Source: Nephrocerus scutellatus
Taxonomy: Eukaryota > Arthropoda > Insecta > Diptera > Pipunculidae
Assembly (NCBI GenBank): GCA_947095585.1
Contig: OX352765.1
Location: 27,372,254-27,436,253 of the forward strand
Direction of reading: 5' to 3'
Length of the DNA: 64,000 nt
A program made the position numbers and the translations under genes. This document shows positions 24,235 to 36,355 of this stretch, in pieces. The notes under the pieces were generated by a model. It saw only the letters and a list, made by a program, of their open reading frames with translations. It was not told the origin of the DNA and ran no database searches. Position 1 is the stretch's first letter. The number at the start of each line of letters is the position of its first letter.

Positions 24235-25125
24235 TTCGATATTTTGCAGGCATTTGACAGAGATCGGATTCAAGCTCTTTTGTCGAAAATGAATGCCTAT
24301 GGAATTGATAACTCTTTGCATGATTGGACCTTTCTGACCGTTCAATACAGGTCGTATTGGACGGTTTCAAATCCAGTGTTCACCGTTAAAACGCCGGTGT
24401 TCACCAAGGCTCTGTTTTGTCTGCGACACTATTTCTCATTTTCATAAATGATCTCCTATCCTCTACTTCTGATCCAGTTCATTATTTCACTGACGACAGC
24501 ACTCTGAGCTTATATCATTAGCTCGTGGTCTCTTCATGAGACTCTTCATAGCAAGTAGCACTTGAACAACAAGGTATGTTGAGCAAGTTAAATTCTGACC
24601 ACGAGAACATAACAAGGTGGGGACTATACAATAGAGTAGAATTAAACCCAATGCTGTCTTCTGTCATCGAAGCGTAATCTATGTAATATACATTCACCAT
24701 CGCTAAGAATGCTGCGAAATGTTTAGGTTTCCTAAAACGGTGCAACGGGTGCTTGAACATCGTTGAATTTTTCCAGCTTTTCACTTTTTTCACAAGCGAT
24801 CTTCAAAAGAGATATCCAGCTGATGCATCCCGCCCATCCTCCAACCCATTCGCAATACCCGTGCCTCTACTCGAGCCCAGGGGTCCACCTTTAGACCTAT
24901 CTTCGGACGTACCAACCAATTCAAAAATTCCTTCTTGAGCCGCACAATCAATATATATGGAATGTATTGCCCGACTCTGTGTTTCCGCATTTGTATGATC
25001 TGCATTCATTTAAGACACATGTGCATAGATGTATCATATTTTCCTCTCCCCAATTTCCAAAGTACACAGCGCGGGACACGCATCCTTTGAGCGTGTGTAC
25101 ATTATAAAAAAAATAAAAATAAGGA
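24235..25125 (+). mobile_element. Jockey-like LINE, family J, copy 1
   Basis: Reads QAFDRDRIQALLSKMNAYGI (RT motif of the first catalytic aspartate), then FTKALFCLRHYFSFS, and in another frame HYFTDDSTLSL where the catalytic YADD box should be. Near 24850-24940 it reaches the C-terminus, and the 3' UTR ends with 'ttgagcgtgtgtac' and an A-rich tail near 25125. Copies of the same family lie at 37740-38195, 40065-41295 and 57310-58020. Confidence 0.8.
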
Positions 25126-25129
25126 TTAT

Positions 25130-26430
25130 TGAACTGATCTCGAACTTGAACGCTACAGACTGGATTTAAAACCATCCAAATAACCCCAAAGGTCGAGGTC
25201 TTCGGTAACAAATGGCGCACTTAAGTACTAATTAAGGCTTATCGCAAGATTTATCTTTACAACTATACTGATCTGAAAAGATCCATCATTACAGAATAAG
25301 TATTTCTTATTCCTAGGAGTATCTACGTTATTTTCAACAATCTTTTTCCCCGAAACTAAATTTTGAAATGTAAAAGTTAAATTCCAAATCGGTTACTCAA
25401 ACTCATGTATTTACTTAAAATTCATTCATTCAAAATTTCCATAAAAAAAAAATTTCAAGTTTAAAACAAATGTTAATCAATGACATTCATGTTACAAACA
25501 ACAAGTATTACGTATTAATTATTTCTGCAATTGACTCCACCACATAACATAACAAAAAGAGCCACATAACATAACAATTGGCCAATTAATTAAAGAGCGC
25601 TATCAAGTGGCATGAAGCCCGCCTGATCACAATCATCAAAAGATATTCAACCACTCGGCTCAGATTTAATTGGGCAAAAATTAGCGGTTTTGATTGTTAA
25701 AACAATTCCCACTTAATTGCCTATAAAACACTTCAGCGTTTTGGTTGCAATACGGCAGTAAAAAAATGTATCATAATTTGACTACAAGCGAATTTTTATG
25801 TTTGGTTTTTTTTCCTCTGTGGACTGTAAAGAGCGAGAAAAGGTCACAGTACCATAGCACCATTGTACAACTTGACAGGTGGTTATCAAGCGAGCTGACC
25901 GAAATGCGTGCTGCGTTCACTAACGATGACGATGAATGTCTTGTAAAGTACGTCATCCTATTTATGTCCATATAAAAATTCAAATGGCCCAGAAGCCAGC
26001 AACAACGTGTAAACATCAAGCGAATTGTAATAATCTACTCATAGAAGAAATTGTTTCAGCCTTCATCGTAGCAGGCTGATTTTAAACAATGCTACTTCAA
26101 TTTCATATGGGCTCATAAGTTACCCATTTCGCTTTTGAACAAGTTTTGTCTTTAAATTTTTTGTTGAAATTCAAAAAAGAAAATTTTCTCAAAATTTTAT
26201 GGGTTTTGGTTCATATTTCTACCATGACGGTGCAAAGTAAAAATGATCAAAAGAATGTTGGCTTAAGGCCATCGAATCAATTATAGTTAATTCAACCTTC
26301 AATTTGTTTGAGTCTAAAATTTGTTTGACTGCCAGAAGAACTAAAAAGCAATCAACGGAAAACAAGTGGTCTTTGATTTGTCTTCTTGTCATAATTTCGT
26401 TTTACTGCAACGAGACAGTCTCCAGTTAGT
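25130..26430. other. No gene recognised
   Basis: A TATA-like word (ctataaaacac, 25721-25731) precedes an unrecognised open frame at 25745-25975. I see no further support for a gene. Confidence 0.4.
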
Positions 26431-26439
26431 TAGCCTTTA

Positions 26440-27225
26440 AGAACCAATTTTATGTTCTCCAAAATTTCGTGCCGCCTGCTCTATCTGGATGAAAGCTTCC
26501 TGTACAGCTCTTCGGTTTCAACCAACGTTGTCAATATCGTCTGCGAAAGCCAGTATCGGAATGGACTTATATAGGATTGTTCCTCTCGCCATTACACCAG
26601 AGTCTCAGATTACTTTCTTCAACGCCAAGTTGAAGAGAAGGCAGGCGTGTCCATCCCTTTTTTTGGCGCCCGTTATAGATGGTTATAGATGTTGTATGGG
26701 CTTGATAGTGATCCGGATATTTTTACTTGGCTTATAACATTGGTCATGGTCAACCTACATAGTCGTGTCAATTTATTTGGGACGCCGAATTCTCTCATGG
26801 CTTCATGGCTTTAAAGTCTATAAAAAGATGCTGTAGTTAGTTTTGAAACTCTAGACATTTTTCTATCACCTGTCTAAGGGTGTAAATGTAACCAGTTGTT
26901 TATTTGCCAGTGATGAAGTCAGACTGGCATGGACCAATGATGACTTTAGCGTATGGGGTTATCCTGTCTCGAAGTATAGAGGAGAAAATCTTATACGCGG
27001 TACTCAAAAACGTTATACCACGATACTTGCTACATGCTGTGATATCCTTTTTCGTATGTATGGGGCAAAGGAACCCTGTTCGCCAGTCTTCTGGCATCGC
27101 TTCTTCCTCCCATACATGCCCTATTAGTTCATGAATTGCAACGCGGTGTATATTGAGTCTTACCGCGGACTCTTTGCTAGAACTTTCGCGCATGGTGCGG
27201 TCCTCGCTCTCTGTACTGTTCTAGT
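26440..27225 (-). mobile_element. RTE-like LINE RT fragment
   Basis: Same family as 4670-6715. On the minus strand 26900-27193 is open and reads HVWEEEAMPEDWRTGFLCPI, then SKYRGITFLSTAYKIFSSIL and IIGPCQSDFITGK. It continues toward 26440 through the palm in broken frames. Neither end is present. Confidence 0.85.
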
Positions 27226-27229
27226 TCAT

Positions 27230-27690
27230 GGGCGAGATACCACATACATATGTTCCAAGGTAGCTCTCAATTTTTTCAATTTATTCCAAAAATAGTCAGT
27301 CAACAGTTCCGGTATAGCGATCTGCATTGACTATGACTTCGTTGTCAACGACCTCTCTAGCCTGAAACCCGCAAATGAATCAGTCAATTTTTATGGGTGT
27401 AATGGCGTTAAGTGAATGACTTCGTATTGCAGACAAATTCGATAAAAGAAGCTCCTGAGCCAATAATAGTTTTTTCGAAAATTGAAGCTAGGCCCATTAA
27501 AGTTGTTTCAACCCAACGCGAACTTTGATAACAAATTTGGATAATTAGCAACCGAGTCAAATAAACCGTAGACGAGAATGGGAAAAAAAGGGCGTCCCAA
27601 TTATATCGTTTGTCACTAATAGTCCGATTCAGATATTCTTGAGGGGATTTAAGAGCGTTTTCTTGTTTTCGGCATTGTGAGGAGCATAAG
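27230..27690. other. No gene recognised
   Basis: An open frame on the minus strand (27408-27722) is unrecognised. Confidence 0.45.
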
Positions 27691-27694
27691 GCCC

Positions 27695-27815
27695 AGAAAG
27701 CTGGGGTAGGTGGGAAGGACACCTCACTTGAATGATCAAAGGGGATCTTGCTCGTAAAGTCTTTTGCGGCAGAGCTTATGAAAGACGATAGCGTGGCAGG
27801 CCAACTCTTCTAACA
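27695..27815 (+). mobile_element. RTE-like LINE C-terminal fragment
   Basis: About 120 bases match the element's C-terminal region (WVG followed by a decayed HLxxMS segment, then the equivalent of VFCGRIYGTRHRGRP). Confidence 0.6.
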
Positions 27816-27819
27816 ATAA

Positions 27820-28755
27820 GTGTACATCCAAAAACTTAAAAAAAACTTACGCAAAACACGTTACTCTTAGGAATTTCTCTTTATAGTTGCTTGGTGAAGT
27901 TCCGGGTGTAGTTCCGCAATCAAGTTAATATTTGGTTCAAAAATCAGAAAACGATGCAGGCCACTGCAATATATCTCTCAAACTCTTGGCGTCCTAATCT
28001 ACGTCATCCTTCCAGCTCGGTCGGCGTCGCTATCATGTTCCACGAGTATATTCCAAAAAGCACAACGTAATTATCTAACGACTGTCTGACAACATCTCTT
28101 TACGTCAATTTATAATGTCGAAGAAAAGCCTCCAACAACGATATAACGCAAATGTAACTTTGTGGCAGAAATTATTATCGATAGATCATATAGTATCCCC
28201 ACCCACCAACAATATTTTAGGAATCAATTTAGATCACAATCATCTTATTAAACGCAATGATATAACAACACAATTGAGATGCCTTCCTGGTGCAAAAGGG
28301 ATGCATATAAACCAATCCACAGTCTGCTAGCCCTATAGACCCAATACACACGGACAATCGGCTCAGTGATGAAATCAAGCGAACCAATACGCATTTATGC
28401 TAATTTGTTCATTGCCGTGCACAAAATGTATCTCAAAGACGATGATGATATTGTGCCAAGAGGGGAAACCGTTGTGGTCGATAAAGTCTAAACGGTTGAA
28501 TGCTGAGCTGGCTTTGACTGTCTTAAGTCATAACTAATTTAGGGTACAAGCAAGGCTACGGGAAAATTGTGCGCTGCCCGACCGATATACAAATGGCCAT
28601 TGTTTCCATTGGTGGCCACCTATGGCACGATGCGATTTTTGCGGAATTAAAACGTATTGTCCGATTGTTTGAGGGAATTCATGGAGAAAATTTAAATGCT
28701 TTGTCGACAGCAGAAAAAAAATTGCGGGTGGCATTCAGACATCGGCATCAGCATT
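27820..28755. other. No annotated gene; one coding-like open frame
   Basis: The frame beginning at 28569 has a plausible amphipathic stretch (GGHLWHDAIFAELKRIVRLF) but runs over the TATA box and first exon of the next gene. If it is real, only its first 60 or so codons can be. I do not recognise the protein. Confidence 0.35.
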
Positions 28756-28763
28756 GCGGCTCA

Positions 28764-28770
28764 TATAAAA
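28764..28770 (+). promoter_or_regulatory. TATA box of the gene at 28851
   Basis: TATAAAA, 81 bases ahead of the start codon. A start of transcription near 28797 ('acagtacc') would fit the usual spacing. Confidence 0.7.
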
Positions 28771-28850
28771 GAAACGATGGACGGGATTTCTTGTACAGTA
28801 CCATTTTAGTGCGGAATTACACTGGATTAACCATAACACCTCACAGCATA

Positions 28851-29255
28851 ATGTTCAAAATCGTAAGGAAAACGCTACTGCAAAAATTACTCGGTATTAT
28901 ATTCTAATCGTCTCTGTCCCGTCTACAGATTTTAATCTTGGCAACAGTGGCAGTTATTTTGGTTCAGGCTCGCCCAGGATATCTTCATTCAGCACAGCTT
29001 CCTTATGAGGTTACATATACGCCAACTGTTGTAGGACATTCTCTGCATAGCTTTCCTACGGCTGTCTCACATCAGAGTCAAACAATTGTTCACGAGAAGA
29101 GGCCATATTTACGTCCCATCATTGAGCATACACCGATTTTGAATTCATATACGCCAGCTGTGGGTTATTCTCCATATTCCAGTTATTCGGATCTTTATGA
29201 TAACTCCTGGACTCCGAGTTACAAACCAATTTATGGTGGCTGGCATCCGTGGTAA
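28851..29255 (+). CDS. Retinin-like cuticle protein, divergent member
   Basis: Exon 1 is 28851-28862 (MFKI), the intron 28863-28928 (gtaagg...ctacag), and exon 2 28929-29255, giving 112 residues. Residues 1 to about 18 form a signal peptide ending before RPGYLHS. The core reads [18 protein letters not shown], the retinin-like motif. The C-terminal half is rich in tyrosine, proline and serine and ends YGGWHPW, unlike the alanine-rich tails of its relatives. The product is probably secreted by epidermal cells into cuticle or a corneal coat. It is the only family member here without a partner. A TATA box lies upstream and AATAAA at 29317-29322 downstream. The four-codon first exon is inferred from the shared gene design and good splice sites. 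Confidence 0.85.
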
Positions 29256-29316
29256 ATTTTTTATTTCAGAAACAAGAAACTAAAATTATTTCCCATAAAA
29301 TATCAAATTTTTCTTA

Positions 29317-29322
29317 AATAAA
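29317..29322 (+). terminator. Polyadenylation signal of the gene at 28851
   Basis: AATAAA 62 bases past the stop codon. Confidence 0.7.
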
Positions 29323-29584
29323 GTTGCAATAAAAATTTCTGGCTTCGAATGTGGAATATTTTTCTTAAACAAAATACTTTTCTTAAAAAAAAAATCTTGT
29401 GCATTTCATTCAGAAATAAGTGATATATTTTAGTAAAATAAATACAAGAAAAAAAGCACATGGTAAATAGAATCATTTCCTCATAGACCTGCAAATTACG
29501 CTTATATATATAATATAAATCTTGGCAAAGCAATTCATGTAATGGTCAGAATTTAATGTGCTCATCATTAAGTTCCATTTGTAA

Positions 29585-29900
29585 AGAAGATGAGGGGCAA
29601 AACGGAGCCCTGAGGAACGCCAGCATTTATTCGAGGAGTTCCCAAATTGAATTCCTCCAAATCAACTTAAATTGAGCGGCTCGAAGCATAGTTTGCAATC
29701 CAATAAAGTAGCTATTCATCAACTCCGTAAGAACGTACTTTTTACAAAACAGGTCAATGCCAGTTTCAAATGCATTGGAAATATCGAGTACAGTAACTTT
29801 GCCTTTACCAAAAGTATGTAGACTTGTTCCCCTTTTCGGTGAGATATTCCCTAATAGAACTTTGTTCACGAAACCTGTACAGCGGGTCATTGAGAATTTG
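29585..29900 (-). mobile_element. Jockey-like LINE RT fragment
   Basis: On the minus strand 29627-29890 reads GKGKVTVLDISNAFETGID, the RT 'DISKAFD' motif. Beyond it, toward 29590, 'GVPQGSVLP' is encoded in another frame. It resembles the piece at 9000-9480. Confidence 0.75.
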
Positions 29901-30171
29901 TTTTAATTCAAGTTATTTTATGAACGGGCGATTGAGATTCAATCGTATTGCCATCCTGGTTTTTGGGAAGTTTTCTCTCTAAATGTGTGGTTTCATAAAG
30001 AGAAAGTACTCGTACTATTGACTACAGCCTAGAGGCGATAAAGTATTAACGGTTTATTTATCAGGTTGGGAGGCAAGAAACATGTCCACGGTATTGGTGA
30101 AATGATTTTCAATGTCCGGAAATCGTGTGACCATTTACAAGTTGAGTAAGATTGTATAAATAATATTCGGT

Positions 30172-30433
30172 GACCATTGCGGTCAAAGGCCTTGCTTCTC
30201 GCGATTATTTGTGTTGCGCATGTATATTTTTTTTGCACAAAAATGGAGGGAACTTACAATCAAATGCCATATCCGAACGGCGAATTGAAAAGATTTACGT
30301 GACAAGTTATTACTCTCGGACGTTTGTCAGATATTAGCGAGAGGTGTAACCGTGAGAAATACTTTTGGTGTTACTGGGATTCGTGTCACGAACCTCCTGC
30401 TCAGAAGCCATGCACTTATCCACTGAGCTACCG
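30172..30433 (-). mobile_element. tRNA-headed SINE, copy 2
   Basis: Same family and orientation as 21584-21876. The body is well conserved ('gacaagttattactctcgga' in both). The box B region is altered, so this copy is probably silent. The ATT tail is not evident. Confidence 0.75.
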
Positions 30434-30439
30434 ATTGTT

Positions 30440-32690
30440 TATCTCAGCAAATATCTCAACACACTTTGTGAGGTATAAGTGAGGATATCGGGTGACAATG
30501 TTTAAGTTTTAATTCGACAGAGCACCAAACACATTGACGGGTAAAACAATGTCTAGATAGACGCTTCCGTAGATGCAGCATTAGGTAAGATTTTTTAGTT
30601 AGATTTGGAGCCACAAGAAATCAAATTCCCAATTGAAATGTAGGTTGAATTGAGGTAGACATTTAAAGGCAACATCATTACGTATAAATTGCGAGTCCTC
30701 GTCTACGCACTAAAAGTCTTGCACTAAGCTGTACAATATATAAGAGTATATTCGCATTTACCTGCGTTTCACTTAGTACCAGAATTGCTAGTGTGTGAAC
30801 AAAAACGTGGACGTACCCAGTAAAACGATTCGTTCTCAACCCACACATGTAGCTGCGATCTATCCATTAAACAGCTCGAGACTAAAGACGTATAAACAAC
30901 AATGTGGACACGTGCTAAGGTGCTCCTTTGAATTCACCAGAAGGTTTTGTTTTATTTTATCTCCAAATTTTCCTTAAAAGCCCCAACGAGATACTGTGGC
31001 GTACGTACAACAGTGGGTGAAATTACCAGAATAGATCGCTTTGTGACATTGACGACAACGACGTGCGTAGAGATAATCTTATAAAAGGAAGAAGCTATTT
31101 TCGGTTATGGCATTATGTAACATGCGTTCTAATAAACATCTATATCTTTATAATTGTTGTATTTTTGTATACATATATAACCGGGCGTTAAGGTATTAAG
31201 CAGTATAAAGGAGAGAAGGTTGGTTAGGTGCTTGAATATGATCCATGATGCGGAAATAAAAAGTTACATTAATTTTATACCGGTAAGCAAAGAATCCTTG
31301 ACAGAACAGATCTGCAGATTAGCTCGACAGTTAACCTATAAGCGTTTGAATCCTTGTGGTTGCGGTTAACTGATTTATTATTTCATTTGAGAACGTCTGG
31401 TACAAGAATTTGTTTTAAAACACTTATAAGCGGGAAAGGTAAAGCGAATCAATTGACATATCACAAAATGGTCCTGTATCCTGTCTACGAATCTGTTAAC
31501 GTTATTAACATTAGTTGTTGTTATATTTTCACTCCCAAAGAAACGTAATGTATTATAGGACTAGAGTTACCAGACAAAAGTTCGTAAATGAAAATAAAGA
31601 AACCATGTATAGGACACAAAACAAATACCTGGGACGCAGCAGCAATTGTACGATGAATTTAAGAAATAAAACTGTAAAAAAGCACTAGAACCTTCTGTCT
31701 TTGCCGTACCGTTGGTGTACAGTTTTCATCCTGTTTAGGTCTTTTTTATGATTACTGTTTCTATCTTAATTCAATCTCTTACATAGCTTTTTCTTTCTCA
31801 ATAGATTTGTTATTCTAAAATCTTAATTTAAAGTTGCCCTATTCAATAATGGACAATGATGTGATAAGTACGATACGAATGGTTTACAGATATTACCTTC
31901 ATTTTTCCATTACAAACATTAAATCTAGATATGTTTTACTTAAGATGTGTAAAATAATATTATTTAAATCTTGAAATGAATTGACAGAAATGATTTTAAT
32001 TTCTCTCTCATTCTCATTTAAATTGAAATCCACCATAGGAACATGAAAACTGGATTCTGAACCAAGTATATGGCAAGTCAGTTGTATACTGTATTGAATG
32101 ATTTGTCCAATTAAGAATAGAGCTTCATTTTTATACTCAATCAATTGATTAATGTACACACTTCTAACAGTAAATTCTGTTTTCTGCAAACTAATTTAAT
32201 AAACGCTTATATCGACTACATATTTCTCGCAGCAACCGTTCGTATTGTGGACTGAGTTTTATTTCTATAGGCATAGTATCGTAAAAGCTACTTTCATTTG
32301 TATAAATTGTATGTCCACCAGCACACTGTTTACATTCTCCTTGATTGACCAACTGAACGTTTTTAATATGTACAGGATTGTTAGATTATATGCATGTTTC
32401 CATAATAGCCAATATGTATAGGACTGTTAGATTGTACCCATGTTTCTATTATTGCCAATATAATATCTACGTTTACGATGATACTGTCAGTTGAAATATC
32501 ATTTGCATTTGCTCTCAAACTCTGTGCGTTAACATTACCAATGATCCCTGGATTTTGGCCATTATCATTTTTTTTGTATATCCAGATTATTCAAATTTGT
32601 TCTCCCCAATTCTTATGAACAGATTTTTGTTTATAGCTGACACAATTTTACACAAAAAAAATTTGAAAGGTCTTGGTGGTCAGTAGGGGT
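30440..32690. other. No gene recognised
   Basis: A TATATAAG word sits near 30728, but no gene of the local type follows it. Open frames at 30795-30977, 31354-31548 and 31899-32189 (-) are unrecognised. Confidence 0.45.
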
Positions 32691-32694
32691 GTTG

Positions 32695-33480
32695 TGCGGT
32701 GGGGGCAGCCAGGCAACGCTGGGTATTTCAGCTAGTAACTTATATTTGCAACAATATTCTTACATATTCTATGTATCCAAGTCAATGGAAAGATTATTCG
32801 TGTGCCGAAAAAAAGCTCACCCACAATTATCGTCCAATTGTTATATGTAATTTCCACTTTTATCTAAAGTTTTTGAGGTAGCCTTGATCAAATAGATAAA
32901 AACGCACTACAACCAATTAAATATACTATCTTTGCTTCAATCGGGTTTTAGGAAAGTTTTACCTGTCCTGTCTAAAATTACGGATGACATCCGGCACAAT
33001 CTTGTCAAACACTAAATGGCTCTAACGAGTCTGCTTGATTTTTCCAATTCCTTTGACTCTGCCAACTACGAGCTATTAATAAATATTAATATTATTAATA
33101 AACAAGATCAACCATAACTTTAATTTTTCTCTTACTACCTCTAAAGTTATATTGAGCTTTCTGACTAATCGACTACAGGTGGTCTATCACAATTCCCAAA
33201 TGTCTACTTTTCGACAGTTTTCACACGGAGTACCTCAAGGATCAGTTCTCGGTCCGATTTTGTTTTCGCTATTTATTAACAACCATATCGCTTATATGCA
33301 GATGATGTGCAGTTGTATTTATCTTTTCCTATTGGCTTAATAGAGAATGTGGTGGCAAGGGCCAATCAATTCTATTGTAATCTTGTCAAAAGAACCTGCT
33401 ATTTAACGCTGGTAAATCGAATGCTATAACTATACACAAGGACGCAATAGACACTTTATAATTTTCTTACTTAATTCTGT
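32695..33480 (+). mobile_element. LINE RT fragment
   Basis: Contains fingers to palm of an RT in broken frames. KVFEVALIK and QSGFRK lie near 32870-32960, SLLDFSNSFDSANY near 33035, HGVPQGSVLGPILFSLFINN at 33222-33281, and LYADDVQLYLS near 33300. The catalytic YADD is preserved in one frame but the body is frameshifted. The family differs from the J copies. Confidence 0.8.
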
Positions 33481-33489
33481 ACAAGGAAA

Positions 33490-34390
33490 AAAAATATATC
33501 AAATTGGGGTAGTTTAAAATCTAGGCCTTTTTAATTTCATAAGATATAGGCCGACAGTCACGTTATTCAGCAAAGTATCAAAAATTACCCCGCCTATTTC
33601 TATGAAATAATGTGCCAGCTCAAACAACACGAACTTTAACATTTTGTTACCGAATTTTATTGATTTTTTCTCCACTTTTTTTGAACAAACTTTATTTGTC
33701 CACTGGTGTATAGGCCTTTTAGAATATGTAATTAGTTTTACTGTACGTCTTATCCATCTCAGATATATTCCGAAACCCTATTGCTATTGACGTTTCTCGT
33801 TCAAAATTTTTTAATTAAGTAGTGACAATGGTAGCATCTATTCCAAAAAAGCAGAGAACGTTTTATATCGGTTTTGAATATTGAGATTCCTGTTAACACC
33901 TGAAGTTGTGTTTATTGGTACACAGCATTATAGCGACCTTTTAAATTTGTGCCTTTCTTTCCCAATTACTTGCCAACCAATAATTAGCCCTGGATAAATG
34001 GTTTTTGGAATATTTATTAAAGTTTTCACAGCTGGCAACAGTTCATTCGAAAACTACCCATGATAATAAATTAAACTCATATCTAACCGCACAACCAAGA
34101 TCTCAAATTCAGTTACTAACAAACATAACTTCCTTTTAGTTTATGGAGCACAATCATAAAAGTTTCCTGAATATGACTTTCTAAAATACAAATCTATTTA
34201 AAGCCTTCTTATTCACACTAATGGGATTTGCATACTTTTTATGCCAAGTAGAGCATATGCATTTTGGAATTAGGGAAAGTAAAGGAGAAAAAGCTCAAAA
34301 GTAACAAATGCCTTCTATCTTAAATTTTCTAGCAAGTCTCATAAGCCGCGAATTATAAAAGAAGTGTGTTTTCAATTTTCAAAAATTTAC
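33490..34390. other. No gene recognised
   Basis: AT-rich, no supported feature. It includes the far downstream flank of the minus-strand gene at 34492. Confidence 0.5.
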
Positions 34391-34392
34391 TA

Positions 34393-34398
34393 TTTATT
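34393..34398 (-). terminator. Polyadenylation signal of the gene at 34492
   Basis: AATAAA on the minus strand, about 95 bases past the stop codon. Confidence 0.65.
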
Positions 34399-34491
34399 TA
34401 CACAAACAAATTCCATACGTCAACAACATTTCTTTTAATCTTTTTTGATATCAAAATCTTTTGTCTAAAATACAACGTCGCTTGATTGTCT

Positions 34492-35005
34492 TTACCAGGA
34501 TGAGTAGTGTGCAGGAGTTCCAGCATAAGCCAAATGAGATGAGCCGTAGGTAAGAGGTGAACCAGCTGCATAAGTGTGGCCGGCGTAAGCTGGTGCGACA
34601 GCATAAGTGTGTCCGGCATAAGCTGGACCGGCAGCATAAGTATGTGCGGCGTAAGCTGGGGCGGCAGCATATGTGCTGTAAACTGGAGCAGCAGCATAAC
34701 TGTGAACAGCTGGAGCAACATAGCTGGTCTTCACAGCGACAGGAGCGACAATTGGTTCGACAACATGTCCATGGCTATGGACAACCGACTGGCTTTGATG
34801 GGAAACAGCAGTTGGCACACTCTTAACGATGGCTCCAACCTTGGCATAAGCTGGCTCTGAGTACACCAATGGTGATCCAACAAATCCTGGACGGGCAGTT
34901 GCAACAGCGACGAGGGCAGCAAGGACAAACTGTTAAAGTAAAATAACCGCCAATTAGTCGATCATGTCGAGTGTGTTATTCCGATCTACTCACCAATTTG
35001 AACAT
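34492..35005 (-). CDS. Retinin-like, alanine-rich cuticle protein
   Basis: Exon 1 is 35005-34994 (MFKL), the donor gtgagt at 34993-34988, the acceptor cag ending at 34930, and exon 2 34929-34492; 149 residues. The signal peptide FVLAALVAVATARPG ends near residue 19. The core [20 protein letters not shown], followed by [14 protein letters not shown], is retinin-like. The tail is built of AAPAYAxHTYA repeats, typical of low-complexity alanine-rich cuticle proteins. It likely interacts with cuticle components after secretion. It lies head to head with the gene at 35743, its closest relative here. A TATA box is at 35099-35092. Long open frames on the other strand across the tail are artefacts of the repeat. 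Confidence 0.9.
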
Positions 35006-35091
35006 TTTAAAAAGATTTACGTGATTTTTGACGTATGGTTCTTTGTGGAAGGTTTGAAGTGTTTTGATAACTTTGATCCAGCTGCAGTAGT

Positions 35092-35099
35092 CTTTTATA
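35092..35099 (-). promoter_or_regulatory. TATA box of the gene at 34492
   Basis: TATAAAAG on the minus strand, about 87 bases ahead of the start codon. Confidence 0.75.
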
Positions 35100-35647
35100 G
35101 CAATCGACATGAACTGACTAATTTGCTGTGTGGTGTTCCAAAAACCCACTCCAACAACACCTGCGGGAACTAAATTATCATGCAAGAACTACGGATACAC
35201 AACACAGATAATCACAAAATCATGAATCAACCACTATCTCGTTATGACATAAACATACAAATCTTTCTTAAGTTTGAGGAAAGCTTAACAAAAATAATTC
35301 TCCAAAGAGTAAGCGGTCGCTTGTACGTACACTAAGCGAACGTCTATCTCGACCACAAATAAGTGAATTTTCAAGGCCATATCTATGCCACATTTGATAC
35401 TCCACACGATGTGTTCTTTGCATTTAATAATCAGGCGGCTTATTAATTGTTCATGGACGATTATAATTATTATTGTTTTTTGTTATTTCCATTAATCTTG
35501 GCTTGTGAATCTACAGAAAATGGGCGGCAAACCACAGCAAAATGAAAATCAACTGGTTTCTTGACCACAAATAGTTCCGATTGTTACCATTTCGGGCGAT
35601 TGTTCCGTATTACTTGTACAGTACTCTACGTACCTTGACGCTCAAGC

Positions 35648-35655
35648 TATATAAG
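35648..35655 (+). promoter_or_regulatory. TATA box and initiator of the gene at 35743
   Basis: TATATAAG. An arthropod initiator (TCAGT) follows at 35681-35685, about 33 bases downstream, as expected. Confidence 0.8.
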
Positions 35656-35742
35656 GTACATGCAAAGTTCGGAAATGATATCAGTATCAATCTCTTTCAG
35701 TCAATACAGACCTCCTTAGAACCAACCAAGAAAAAATTCAAA

Positions 35743-36282
35743 ATGTTCAAGTTGGTTAGTTGGGCATAAGAATTGAGCAATCAGGACAAAAATCGGATAT
35801 TAAATCTTTTGAATATTTGTCTCTACTTTTAGGTGGTATTGTCTGCTCTTCTCGCCGTAGCTGCTGCTCGTCCAGGACTCATTGGATCACCATTGGTATA
35901 CTCAGAGCCAGCTTATGCCAAGGTTGGAGCCATTATCAAGAGTGTGCCGACTGCTGTGTCCCACCAGAGCCAGTCAGTTGTCCATAGCCATGGACATGTT
36001 GTCGAACCAATTGTCGCTCCTGTCGCTGTGAAGACCAGCTATGTTGCTCCAGCTGTTCATAGTTATGCTGCTGCTCCAGTTTACAGCACATATGCTGCCG
36101 CTCCAGTTTATGCTGCTGCTCCAGCATATGCCGCACACTCTTATGCCGCGGCTCCAGCTTATGCCGGCCACACCTACGCTGCCGCTTCACCACTGGCTTA
36201 TGGATCATCTCATCTGGGCTATGCTCAAGGTCACCTTGCCGCTGCATCTCCCCTTACTTATACTGCAGCAGGAGCCTGGTGA
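35743..36282 (+). CDS. Retinin-like, alanine-rich cuticle protein
   Basis: Exon 1 is 35743-35754 (MFKL), the intron 35755-35832 (gttagt...tttag), and exon 2 35833-36282; 153 residues. Signal peptide [15 protein letters not shown], then LIGSPLVYSEPAYAKVG, the core [20 protein letters not shown], and a tail of AAPVYxAYA and AAPAYAxHSYA repeats. Nearly every position up to the repeats agrees with the product of 34492-35005. The tails differ in repeat number and in the end (this one finishes LTYTAAGAW). Its role should be the same: a secreted structural protein of cuticle or cornea. AATAAA lies at 36350-36355. The donor is gttagt rather than gtaagt but still acceptable. Confidence 0.92.
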
Positions 36283-36349
36283 TTTACGAAATGGATCTGG
36301 TTAACAGGACGGAAAGTTTATATGCCTTAAATCTAATGAAAAAATTGTA

Positions 36350-36355
36350 AATAAA
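36350..36355 (+). terminator. Polyadenylation signal of the gene at 35743
   Basis: AATAAA 68 bases past the stop codon. Confidence 0.7.

Noticed and set aside
25721..25975. TATA-box gene candidate
   Set aside because: TATA-like word is only 24 bases from the open frame, the protein is unrecognised and the opposite strand is equally open.
30725..30980. TATATAAG followed by an open frame at 30795
   Set aside because: No short first exon, no donor and no recognisable signal peptide follow; unlike all local genes.
34557..34860. Long plus-strand open frames opposite the gene at 34492
   Set aside because: They arise from the GC-rich alanine codon repeats of the real gene and give Q/R/H- or S/G-rich nonsense with no motif; the same happens opposite 35743 and 55728.
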